A stretch of DNA of 64,000 bases, from contig JAQFVV010012422.1 of NCBI GenBank assembly GCA_028023455.1, forward strand, positions 9,026,337 to 9,090,336. Direction: 5' to 3'. The notes beneath the pieces were generated by a model, which was given only the letters and a program-made list of their open reading frames with translations, was not told the DNA's origin and ran no database searches. Both the position numbers and the translations under genes were made by a program. The first letter of the stretch is position 1. Every line of letters starts with the position of its first letter. This document shows positions 50,531 through 60,688 of this stretch, piece after piece. Source of the DNA: Epiperipatus broadwayi. Taxonomy: Eukaryota > Onychophora > Udeonychophora > Euonychophora > Peripatidae.

Positions 50531-51172
50531 AGTACGATTTTTTCTTTGTGACCTGCTATCCAAGTTTTGCTTATTGTTAATTAAATGGTTATGTTAATTT
50601 AGAGTTCTTTCAGGATATTCACACAATATTTTAAACCAAAATAAATCAGAATGGGAAGATACAGCAGAATAAAAAAAAAAAAAGTTACGTATAATCTACA
50701 CTGGTATTGACTATATATAAAAACATTTTTAAGAAAGACTGGTAATATATTGACAAGGATTTCTTGATTGATAGTAACAAAACTCTTCAAATTAAATCAT
50801 TATATAAATCCTCAAAATGAAATTCTATTATGAATCACCATTAAACAAAGTATTTTTAGCCATACTTTTTATTCAGTGCTCCTTAAAATAATTGCAGTAT
50901 ATTGTAAACTTATAATCAACAGATTTTTATAAATTTAAACATATTGTTATTTTAAAGTAGTCATCAGTCTTCCATTACTGTTGATGTTTGTGTAAAACGA
51001 TTGGAACAATTAATTTACATTTTTTAAAAAATATATTGAAAAGTATATAAATTTAAAGAAAATGTGTAAATAATTATGAATTCTAATGATTTTAATGAGC
51101 ATGTAAATAATTTTACAGCTTATCAGATATATATCTTTTTGAATATAAATCCTTTTTGGAACAAGCAATTCT

Positions 51173-51272
51173 GATTTCTAAAGAATCATTTAAATGAACT
51201 TTGCAAACAACTACCATTTTTTATATCAATCCCAAGGCATTTTTGCAAGTTCATTTAAATGATTTAGGAATC
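51173..51272. repeat. Hairpin-forming inverted repeat
   Basis: Arms 51173-51207 and 51240-51272 pair around CATTTAAATGA, with TTCATTTAAATGA and TTTGCAA shared on both sides and a loop of about 32 bp. No coding content. Confidence 0.6.
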
Positions 51273-51387
51273 TTGCCTGTGAATTATCTTATTAACATAT
51301 TCGGACTTGTTTGTTCTGTGATTGGGTTTATTATTGTGAGTAAATGTAATAATGCTCAAGGCTAAATGGATTTATAAGCAATCATCA

Positions 51388-51490
51388 AAATCAGTCAACA
51401 CTTAGACAATTCCACTATCAGTAACAATCTCAGTCTGTTGTTATGGCAACTAAGATTGTTGTTGATATTGGAATTGACTAAGAGTTGATT
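51388..51490. repeat. Hairpin-forming inverted repeat; half-copy at 52803-52845
   Basis: AATCAGTCAACACTTAGACA on the left arm pairs with GACTAAGAGTTGATT on the right, and CAATTCCACTATCAGTAACA pairs with TTGTTGATATTGGAATTG. The right arm recurs at 52803-52845 (GATTGTTATCTATATTGGGA), so this is a repeat family and not a chance hairpin. Confidence 0.6.
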
Positions 51491-51989
51491 GTTTTTAATA
51501 ATTGTGAATATATATATTTTCATTTGTACTGCATTTTACTTATCAGTGTAACATTGATAAATAGATTCCATCCCATAATAAATTCATTTGCCATATTATT
51601 ATTATCATCATTATTTAATTTTTATAGTATTGACTTTACACTAAATCTCACATTCAACTTTTGAATGTTTCATCTTTGATCAAATGGCAAACTATGACCA
51701 TCCAATTTTCTTTTATTATGCCATACTTGTTAATAAATGAAGTTAACATAGTAAGTTTAACACTTAGTCATTTTCTTGAAAGGAAATGACAATTTATGAG
51801 CTACTAGAATTCAGTAGACACATGCAAATCTGATCATGTATTATTGTACAAGCTCATTTTACTTTTATTTATTCAGTTAAAAAGTATTGTAAAATGTTTA
51901 TAATTTACAAAGAATTGATCTTTAAGATGGCCAAAGATATAACAAATAATCTGTCTTCTATATAAAAGACATTTTGCGGGTTCATCCAT

Positions 51990-52403
51990 GTTAAAAAATT
52001 TAAATACTGATATACCGACGTTTCGATTTGATCACACAAGTCATCTACTGGGTAATAAAAGGTAGAAAGACGGTTGTAGAGGCGCTACAATCTGATTTGA
52101 AAAAAATGTTAAATTTCCACCAATAGCAAATATGTTAAATTAAGAATGTTTTTTACAAAAATCTTTCCAAACAGGAGGAAGTTTGCATGTATCATCTCGT
52201 TTATTGATACAATCTGGTCTTTTAAGTATCTCAATGGCTTCTCTAATTTTGCACTGGTAGAGATTATCACATCTGGATATGATCCTGGTATTAGAAAAAT
52301 CAATTTTATGACCTGAATCTATAGTATAGAGTGAGAGTGCTGATGTTGATGAGTTGTTTAACTGCATTAGCAAGCTCATCTCTTCTAACACAGATGCAAC
52401 CAT
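51990..52403 (-). pseudogene. Penelope-like retroelement, 3' end (GIY-YIG C-terminal block)
   Basis: The - strand frame 52140-52403 reads SGHKIDFSNTRIISRCDNLY then KIREAIEILKRPDCINKRDD, the well-conserved block after GIY-YIG in Penelope-like elements (GHxIDFxxTxII...REAIEI). Downstream on the same strand, about 52015-52050 reads GTGTGATCAAATCGAAACGT, in the non-coding tail. No RT motif is present, so it is 5'-truncated. It is a third, separate insertion in opposite orientation to the two others. Confidence 0.7.
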
Positions 52404-52499
52404 TAATCATAAACACCATGAGCTATTGAGCTTAGATTGAAAATATCTGTGTGTTTTCAATTTTATTCTCATAGTTTAGTAGTTATGTAGAGTTAAAAG

Positions 52500-52715
52500 G
52501 TGGCTGCTGGAGGGTTGCATTAGATCCTAAGATCTAGGTGCAGTGCTACCAGATCCAAGGCTCCTCACTGACGAAGGCCATAAGCCAGAAACTAGCTTGG
52601 GGATATTGGATGAGTAGGCACTAGATAGGGATTTTATGCACAAGCCTTCTGGCATTCATTGATTACTCTGTCTTGCTTAGAGTGGCACTACTGTATGGAG
52701 AGACTTTCGCCTATT
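52500..52715 (+). repeat. Half of the foldback MITE found whole at 63504-63793
   Basis: About 215 bp match 63610-63793: CTCCTCACTGACGAAGGCCA, AGCCAGAAACTAG, GAGTAGGCACTAGAT and TGGCACTACTGTATGGAGAG appear in the same order. The other arm is absent. The outer end CTTTCGCCTATTG is less decayed here than in the copy at 63793. Confidence 0.7.
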
Positions 52716-53747
52716 GTAAAGTATGTCTTTTATATATGCAACCCGTGAAAATCTTCGTATCAATATATATATATATTGTGTTGACAACAGTTTGAAATTC
52801 TTGATTGTTATCTATATTGGGATTGTCTAAGTATTGACTGGTTTCTAATATATATATAAAATTAAAATTTATGCAATGTTTATATATATATAAACATTAT
52901 AGAAAATACAAAGTTAATGAAATCTAAGAGAAGATTGAGATCCATAAAGTTTTAAAAATTGCACAATGAGTGAAGTTGCATGAATGCCATATTCTAGAAA
53001 TCATTAACAATTGAACCTACCATTGTGCTAAACATGTTAAGATGGTTTGAATATGCATAAGCCTTTGACGATACTTCTATTGACAACAACACGGTCTTCT
53101 AATGCATCTTTGGTTCTCTCAGTTATTATCCATATTCAGAATAGTTCATACAATAGTGAATATAAATATTATATCTTTTTTAAAGTTCAGGTTTTCACTA
53201 TATGTCCAAACAATTAATATAACTATTTTTAAAGTATTTCTTCACACTAAATAAAAAAAATCATTAAAAAAATATTTAAGAAGTTATTGAAATACTGCTT
53301 TTACATATGGTATATATCTGTGCTTTAAGAAATTGGATATGATGTTTATAATGACCAATTTGAAAATACCTGGTTTTGGTCATATTTTGATAGATGGCAA
53401 TGAAAAAAAGAATTACTTGCAACAAAATGAATGTATCCATTTCTACAATAATGACAGTTAAGAGTGTTTAAAATCAAAAGCAGGTAGGTAATTCTGGAAA
53501 AATGTTACCAGAAGATATGCAGGAGGTAGCATTTATTTGATGAAACCCAATTAGAAATAATAGCACCCCACATAAATGACTACTTATTTAATTGTAATTT
53601 ACTACAACAGACCTGCTTTTACATTACACTTGTGTGCCACACTATTTTGGCATTTTATGCTTACTGACACTTTTAAATTTCAGAATATCATCTTGTTTAA
53701 TTTATTTATACTATGTTTGATGATTTCCAATATTTATAAAATTATTA

Positions 53748-54758
53748 CACCTGGGTCTCTTTTTACGCGGACTTATTTAACACGATTTTGAAGTTACCCG
53801 ATTTATGTTTCACCGGAAGTCGAACTTCAATAATGCACTATTACTTTAAATAATAAATTTCGCGCACTTACGTTATATTGAAAGTAATAGCACATTATTG
53901 GAATTCGACTTTCATCTTAGTAATTTCAATGTTTTCAGTGCTTTATAATAGTAAGATTTTATGTATACACACATTAAATTTTACAAGATTATAATGTAAA
54001 TTTGTTCAAACATTGTGCGTATTAATTTTGCATTTTAAATCTGATTTTTAATTGTAATTAACAATTTAAAAATTACTTATGGCGACTTGAAATTAATGTG
54101 ATGTAAAACGAAATTTGATTTTTAAACGGAATTGAAAATTTAAAAAATTAAGGACAAAAATAAGAATTTAATTTTTAGTTATCAGTTTTAATTAAATTTT
54201 TCCCAGCAGTGGTGAATAAATGTTTTTTTATTATCATAAGTCTAAGTTCATAAACAATTAATAAAATCATCTTCTCAAAGATTAATTACTAATTACATTG
54301 TCAACAGAAAACCATTAACTCAACATGAGAGTCGACTTGGCGCTAGTTGTATTTCCTCTTGTGAGAATCTGATTTTTTACCAGTTTGCAAACGAACGTGT
54401 TTTTCGGCAAATAGCAATAATAATTAAAACGTGTATAAAAAAATGTAAATTACTGTGCTGTAAATTATGCATAAAAATATATTATTTTGAATAAAATTAA
54501 ATATTATAATTAAAAAAAGTTTGTCTTGTATCAATTTTTTCAAATTTGAAATTTTTTATTAGTCATATTTTATTTCCTTATTTTTTTTTGCGTGAATTTT
54601 AAAGTAATTTTACGTTTGTGCTTTGCTTTTACGCAAATTTTGAAAAATCACAGACCGCATCTCCCCCTTTTCAATGTAAGTTACGTCTATTTTTGCGCAA
54701 TTTTGTTTGCGCGTGTTTTCTGAGGAACCTATCTATCACGTAAAACGAGACCCAGGTG
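53748..54758. mobile_element. TA-flanked inverted-repeat element (~1.0 kb), MITE-like
   Basis: The left end CACCTGGGTCTCTTTTTACG and the right end inverted, CACCTGGGTCTCGTTTTACG, differ at one of 20 positions. Both ends abut TA, fitting the Tc1/mariner-type target duplication. The interior has CpG-containing motifs rare elsewhere in the window, and an internal palindrome around 53815-53925 (AAGTCGAACTTCAATAATG against CATTATTGGAATTCGACTT). No transposase frame is present. It is unrelated in sequence to the mariner fragments at 6341 and 13080. Confidence 0.75.
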
Positions 54759-55799
54759 TATATATTTTATACATAGTATTTTGGGGTTAATGAATGGTAT
54801 ATACATCTAAACTTTTGATAAAAAGAAAAGTTGTCAGGATTTTATTTAAAATTCACAGTATACAGAAATTGCCCAAAACATATAAAATAATTTGAGTTAC
54901 TTTGTTCTACCATTTAAAAGAAAAAGGGGGGTGACATAAGCTTATTTGCTAGAAGAAATATAATTTGAATAATATTTTAACAGCACAAAAAGAGAGATAT
55001 TTTTTCGTTTTTTTAAAAAAAAATAATTTAAAAAAACAAATAGATATTAATTTTACCAATTATAATTAATAAATACAACACATATATTATTTTAAATACT
55101 GTTAGAAATATGTTTTAAAGAATATGCTTTTTTTAAAATTTATTTAATAAATAATAGACTTTTCTAAAAATGTTTTCAGTATATAAAGAAAAACTTTTAG
55201 TACATCAATGCAATAAAGATTATTTCCCATATAAATCAGATTACACAAAAAGTTGTGAATCTGCTTGTAATTAATTTATTGTAATATTACAATAGTTTTT
55301 TTTTTTACTCTGTTGTATTAAAGCATGCTTTTGCTTATTGAAAACATTTTTATAAAGCCTTTTTTATTTATTAAATGGGGGGAGGGGGCATATTATTTGA
55401 AATGTATTTCTAGTACTATTTAAAATAATGGATGGTCTGTAATTATTAATTATAATTAATAAAAGTAGTCTTTTTTTTTAAGATTAAATGTTTTTTAATT
55501 TTCTCATAAATGTTTAATTAATTTTATTAATAAAATAATGAAGTATGAATGGTTAACAAAATAATATACAGTAAAGTAACTTTCAGCCCATCTACTATAG
55601 TAGTAGTAACATGTTGATTTGTTACTATATATGCATTGATAAATGATGGATTTTGTGTAAGAGTGCTGGCTTGGAATCCATTCTGCCCTTGTTGACAGGT
55701 ATTACTATGATAATAATAAAAAAATAACTAAATGTAATTTGTTAATATCTTATTAATGATTATATATATTTATATGTACATATTCTTTACAAACTAATT

Positions 55800-56120
55800 A
55801 ATATGATTGATTACTAAAATATATCAATCAATAATGCAGTCACATAAACCAAATCACCCATTTCTTCATTCTATTCTGTCTATTGCCCAAAATTTCAATT
55901 ATCCATATCTTTTCCCAGCTTATATCTCGTCCAGCAAAATCAATTTTCATTGTCCTTTTTTCTTATTATTACCATTTTCTCCAAAACATTCTTCATTAAG
56001 AAATTTTTCTTAATATATCCAATCGTTCTATCTCTAATTTTCTCAATCTTTTTTATTATTATTATTTACTCTTTTTAAAACTTTCTCATTTGTCATTTTA
56101 TTTATCCAACTAATTTTTGC
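55800..56120 (-). pseudogene. Possible LINE debris
   Basis: T/C-rich on +, like the LINE copies at 16943-20930 and 28140-29660. On - a broken frame gives NRMKKWVIWFM, resembling NRKMWVIWSASC before the Cys/His knuckle of the better copy. Composition plus one short similarity only. Confidence 0.3.
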
Positions 56121-56148
56121 CTATATATAATTCTTTATATACATTAAT

Positions 56149-56272
56149 ACTGAATTGAATTATGCAAACATAGTCAACCTAATAGACAACCATATATTAT
56201 AATATATATATAAATAAATATATTCTAGAATAAATACTAAAAAATTCCATATTGCATAATTCAATTCAATAG
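56149..56272. repeat. Small inverted repeat upstream of the last exon
   Basis: ACTGAATTGAATTATGCAA (about 56149-56167) and TTGCATAATTCAATTCAAT (about 56253-56271) are almost exact reverse complements with an 85-bp AT-rich loop. It sits about 100 bp before the acceptor of the terminal exon. Confidence 0.6.
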
Positions 56273-56365
56273 GGATGTGCATAAAGAAGTCAACATAATG
56301 GTTGAAAACAGAATAACTATCAAGTGAAATAATTCTTTATATATATATGATTATTTTTATTTTAG

Positions 56366-56511
56366 GATATTCTCACAGTTCACCCATAGCAACTACATCT
56401 AAACCAAAACTCTGGAGTGTTGATAGTGGCCCTCCTCACAGACGGATGCCAATGTATTCTTCTTCCTTCAGTACTTCTCCATCATTTAGGCGCTCACCAT
56501 ATTCTCAATAG
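56366..56511 (+). CDS. gp210/NUP210-like nucleoporin, terminal coding exon
   Basis: The acceptor is TTTTAG, and the exon enters in phase 1 to complete a Gly codon. It encodes GYSHSSPIATTSKPKLWSVD, then PPHRRMPMYSSSFSTSPSFR, ending RRSPYSQ with TAG at 56509-56511. The Ser/Pro/Arg-rich tail with SP and SPSF motifs resembles the short tail of gp210 proteins, a segment reported in vertebrates to be phosphorylated in mitosis. The joined seven exons total exactly 379 codons, which supports all splice choices. Confidence 0.8.
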
Positions 56512-57320
56512 TGGAACATCTATATGAAAAAAAAATATTTTTTTTTTCAATTTTCAAATTAGAATTGTTAGCCTTAATGAGTACAGCATTTATTTCTTTA
56601 TATGAAATGAATTTTGTTGGCTAATATATCAAACACTATTTTTTCAAAAAACTTCTGTTTTAAGAAGTGTGTGATAATGTTAATAAATCAACATATACAT
56701 GTGCATTTATGTCTGTGTGTATGTGTATACACACATATAAATACATATATATGTATTTTTATTTTATTTTATATATATTTGCATTATTTTGTATGCTTGT
56801 CTGCATATTGTATGTTTTTTTATGGGTGCTGTGTGTATGTGTGCAAGGAAACAAAGTCCGAAAATGTACTACATATAACACATGTATATTAAATCTAGTA
56901 AAAAATTTTTTCTTTTTCAATTTATTGTGAAATTAGAATTGAATATCTATCCAAAATATCTGAAAACAGTGTTCCTATATTTTTTTAACATTATCTGTTA
57001 AGTCATAATTTATTTGTAAAACATTTGTAAATTAGTTTTATCAAATTTCATAATTATTTTATACTCATGATAGTTTATTTTAAAAAAAATCAAAGATAGA
57101 TGGTTTTTATTCGATTTTTTTTTTTTTTGGTTGGAAATTGTACTTTGGATTGTGTGGTTGTTTTTAATGAAATTTATTTGTATTTCCACAGTTTAAATAA
57201 GTTATTAGGAATTTAGAAGCAAATCATTCGTTTTATATCAAAATGTGTTTATTCATTATTACTCATTTTCAAATAATTTGTTTCCAGTTTTATTTCAATA
57301 AATAACTCATAAAAAATGTA
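56512..57320 (+). other. Probable 3' UTR with AATAAA signal
   Basis: The region follows the stop codon directly. The first AATAAA-type signal in a good context is at 57297-57302 (TTCAATAAATAACTC), giving a 3' UTR of about 0.8 kb. Other AATAAA motifs occur further on in this AT-rich DNA, so longer forms are possible. Frames here (56614-56930) read through TG/CA-rich repeats and are not genes. Confidence 0.5.
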
Positions 57321-59573
57321 TAAGGAGAGTAAGCAAATAAAATAACAGTATTTAATTCCAACGACCAGAAATATATTTTAAAGAAAGTTATTGTCAAGCT
57401 TTTTTGAGAACTTTATTAATTATATACATATATAATGCTGAATGTTTATATCTACAAACACTTTAATATTCAGTACTTTCTCTCAATGTTGCTGCCATAA
57501 CCAGATTACAAACTATAGCAGGATATATTTCAACAACTAAACTGAATTTTTGATTTGGTAGTACACTCTATCTAGTCTTATTAAAAACACAAAGTTTAGC
57601 AGAAATAATTCTTTTAATTCTTTTTGAAAAAAAAAATAAAAAATTCAAGAAAGTTTGCAAATCATTTATTTGATCTATATAAAAATGTTATAAAATGATT
57701 ATTCTGTTTACTACTGACATAAGATTTATTATTATGTTATTGTTTTATTCTAGAATTTATTTGCCCTACTTGGGGGGATTAGTCAATAAATCCTTATGCC
57801 TTTATAATCCCATTCAAAGGAATGCTGAAGATATCTCTGCCCTTTAATGTGCAGCTTAAAACTTATAAAAGAAAAAATCTGTTTACTATACTTCTTAAAT
57901 TTTTTTGTCTAGATCTGAAAAATTGATCATTTCTGGTGAAATTATTCAGTTTGTAAGTTTGAAGACAGTTATTATTTGCTCGACTGTCTATAAGCATGAA
58001 AGCATACCCTTTCATTGGTGGATTTTCCATTTTTGTAGTATATGTAACATATATTACGATGTCTGATACCTTTTTAAAATAAGTAATTTATATTATAAGA
58101 AGCAAATAATTTAAATTAGAAACACATTAAGATTGAATTTGAATCTTATTTATTATAGAGTCGTGTAGATTTCCTTAAAATATAAATCAGCTACACATTA
58201 TCGCCTTCGTTTATTAAGTAAAAATATTTTTTTTTATTCATTGGAAAAGTTTTCAACTTTCTTTCCAAATTGCTATTTAAATAAGTGAAATCTACTTTTA
58301 TAAGCAAGAATGGAAATAATTGGCAAAATCATTACTGATGCTAGACAGTAAGTTATTTGAAATTATCGCACTTTCTTCAGTAAATCTAATTATTATTAAG
58401 ATAAAGTATTACTTCCTATTATAGACAAAAAACAAAACAAAACAGTAACAAATAATTATACAATTGTATTTAGATCAGTTTTGTAAATAGTGATTTTTTA
58501 TATATATTAAAATTACAGCCAAATATTTTTAAAGTTACATAATGAAATCCTTTTCCATCATTTTTCAAAGTGACCAGAAGAATATAAACAATGGGAGGGG
58601 GGGGTATATGGGAAGCAATGGAAATTTCACTGTATTATATTAATAAAGATCTTTCAATAATAATAAAAACTGCCATATTTTACTCGACTTCTTTTTTTTT
58701 TTTTTTTTAAGTATCTTTCTTATTAATGTTACTATTTTTATTTGGATCTAATATGTTCCGACACAGTGATTGCTCTAACTGCAATTTTCTATTTTAAGTG
58801 CACACACCTCCTAATATATATTACAAATTAAAAAAAAAAATCTAAATAAATATCAAATTGACTATGTAACTTAAATAATAATAAGAAAAAGGAAAAAAAA
58901 AAAAAATTAGTGGAATTCACCTGCCATTTATTTATTGACGAAAATATAACAAATGCAAAGATTACTGGAAATTGTCTTTTTTATTTTCTTTATTATTTTT
59001 CTATATATTTAAAATTATTTTAAAAGCAGCAAAACGTGTCACTCCAGCTTACATAGTTATTTTAATGAAAACTTCAAATCAGTCAGCATTTAAGAAACCA
59101 TAGAAACAATGAAAGAGTGGAATGAAATATTTCTTTATTATTTTTTATCTAATAAATAATTTTTGTTATAAATACATTATAAAAGTGACCACATAATATA
59201 TTGCTCAAGTTGGTACTCCAAATGTAATTTAGATAGCTATTCAATTATTGCTTGCTGAATAGGCGATTATCTGTTCTTAACTAGAGAATAAAACAAGAAA
59301 GAAAAATGAATAAAAATCTTATCGCTGAGCATTTGTTTAGCTGATAAGTTCATTACTCTGTGAGAAGATTGCTGGCTTGCTATTTATTGTTGATTTATAT
59401 ATCTGTCTGTGTGTATATACACAATTTACATATTTATACAGTCAGCAACAGTTTAATTTCTCTAAGTATATTTAAAGTTTATTATAAAATAATTTTCTTA
59501 AATTAATAAAATTAATTATTGCTACTGAAAACATTTTTATAAATTATAATTAAGTAGAGCAGATTTTTTTTTT

Positions 59574-59652
59574 CATATGTCAGAATCGGCAACAACCAAC
59601 TGCTTGCTTGCAAGGCGGCTGCGTTGACCTCTCGGCTAACAACGTTTGACAA
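59574..59652 (-). repeat. tRNA-derived SINE, copy 1 (- strand)
   Basis: Read on -, it contains GTTGTTAGCCGAGAGGTCAA, CGCAGCCGCCTTGCAAGCAA and AGTTGGTTG, then GCCGATTCTGACATATGAAA with an A-rich tail. It matches copy 2 at 60590 but lacks about 26 bp including the B-box, an internal deletion. TTAGCCGAGAGGTCAA is A-box like. Confidence 0.65.
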
Positions 59653-59831
59653 GTTGAGCAGATTTTCTAAAACATGAAATAAAACAACATTTTGCTCATC
59701 TCTAGCTTCGCTCAGATATCTGGATCACTTTTTGCATCATTTTTTTTTTATTGTAATAGATCAAATTACTTTATGAATATCATGATTATTATTACAGTGC
59801 ATCTTTGAAAGTTCTTTAACAGTAGTTAGGG

Positions 59832-60226
59832 CAGGGATCCCTAACCCTATGCCCGCGGACACCATGGTGCCTGCCGACCATTTTACGTGTGCCCGCCGCT
59901 ATCCGAACACAAAAAATTATTTATCTGATATAAATAAATTTAATTTTTTAAATTTCTTGTAAATTATTGTATTATATTGTAATCAAATTGTAGGGCATAA
60001 TATACTTTTACAGCATAAAAATATAAACGTTAATTATATATTAAAATTTTATTTTTGAAATAAATATTTTTTTGTACATTATGTGTATTATTAACAATTT
60101 CCAACTATAAATTTACATTGAAAAAACAAATAGTGCCCGCTTTGTGGTTGAAAAAAATAAATGGTGCCTGCCACCTGGATGGTATTAAAGAATGTGCTCT
60201 TAAATGCAAAAGGTTGGGGACCCCTG
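59832..60226. mobile_element. Small non-autonomous hAT element (395 bp)
   Basis: The ends CAGGGATCCCTAACCCTATG and, inverted from the right, CAGGGGTCCCCAACCTTTTG are hAT-type. Flanks AGTTAGGG (59824-59831) and AATTAGGG (60227-60234) form an 8-bp target duplication with one transition. Subterminal GC-rich repeats (GTGCCCGCC, GTGCCTGCC) are present on both sides. No coding capacity. Confidence 0.85.
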
Positions 60227-60589
60227 AATTAGGGGATATTGTATATTTAAATAAACTATATAGAGTAATAAAATGTCATCTGTTTAACTAAATAAGATTC
60301 ATTATCATAATTGTGTTGTGGAAAATATTAATCGATGAAACACAATTCTCAGAATTCCAGTTTGTAATTTCAGAAAACTTCACCATATCCCCCTAATACC
60401 ATTAACCACAATTTGGAAAACTAGAATAAACATTTATATTTGGTAGCTGCGGATAGGTAGTATTTAATTAATTTCATTTTGTGTATGTCTGCTAGAGATG
60501 TAAGCGCAATAATATCTGGTGATAGTATTCATGCTCATTTTATCATGTATGCACAATAATTTTTTTTATATGAATATGTGAAAGTCTTG

Positions 60590-60688
60590 CGTTGTTAGCT
60601 GAGAGGTATCGCAGCCGCCATGCAAGCAAGTAGTTGGTTGCAGACGGTTGTGGGTTCGCGTCCCGGCCGATGCTATGACATATGGAAG
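60590..60688 (+). repeat. tRNA-derived SINE, copy 2 (+ strand)
   Basis: Contains GTTGTTAGCTGAGAGGTATC (A-box like), the shared body CGCAGCCGCCATGCAAGCAA, and a strong B-box GGGTTCGCGTCCCGG at about 60651-60665, then GCTATGACATATGGAAGAAG. It is inverted relative to copy 1, about 0.9 kb away, so the pair could form a hairpin in RNA. The tRNA of origin is unclear. Confidence 0.7.

Larger units (their letters stand above)
45885..56365 (+). other. Intron, ~10.5 kb
   Basis: Contents: a foldback (47160-48155), a Merlin transposon (49200-50530), hairpins (51173-51272 and 51388-51490), a Penelope fragment (about 51990-52403), a MITE half (52500-52715), a TA-flanked inverted-repeat element (53748-54758), possible LINE debris (55800-56120) and a small hairpin (56149-56272). 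The pieces 45890-47140, 48170-49190 and 54770-55790 hold nothing I can name. Confidence 0.6.

Noticed and set aside
51955-52757. Inverted terminal repeats of the Penelope fragment (TATATAAAAGAC with CGGGTT on both sides)
   Set aside because: The order of the two motifs is not mirrored correctly between left and right, so they do not form a true inverted repeat.
56614-56930. Overlapping small frames with Cys/Val/His-rich repeats
   Set aside because: They come from TG/CA and TA dinucleotide-rich sequence in the 3' UTR.
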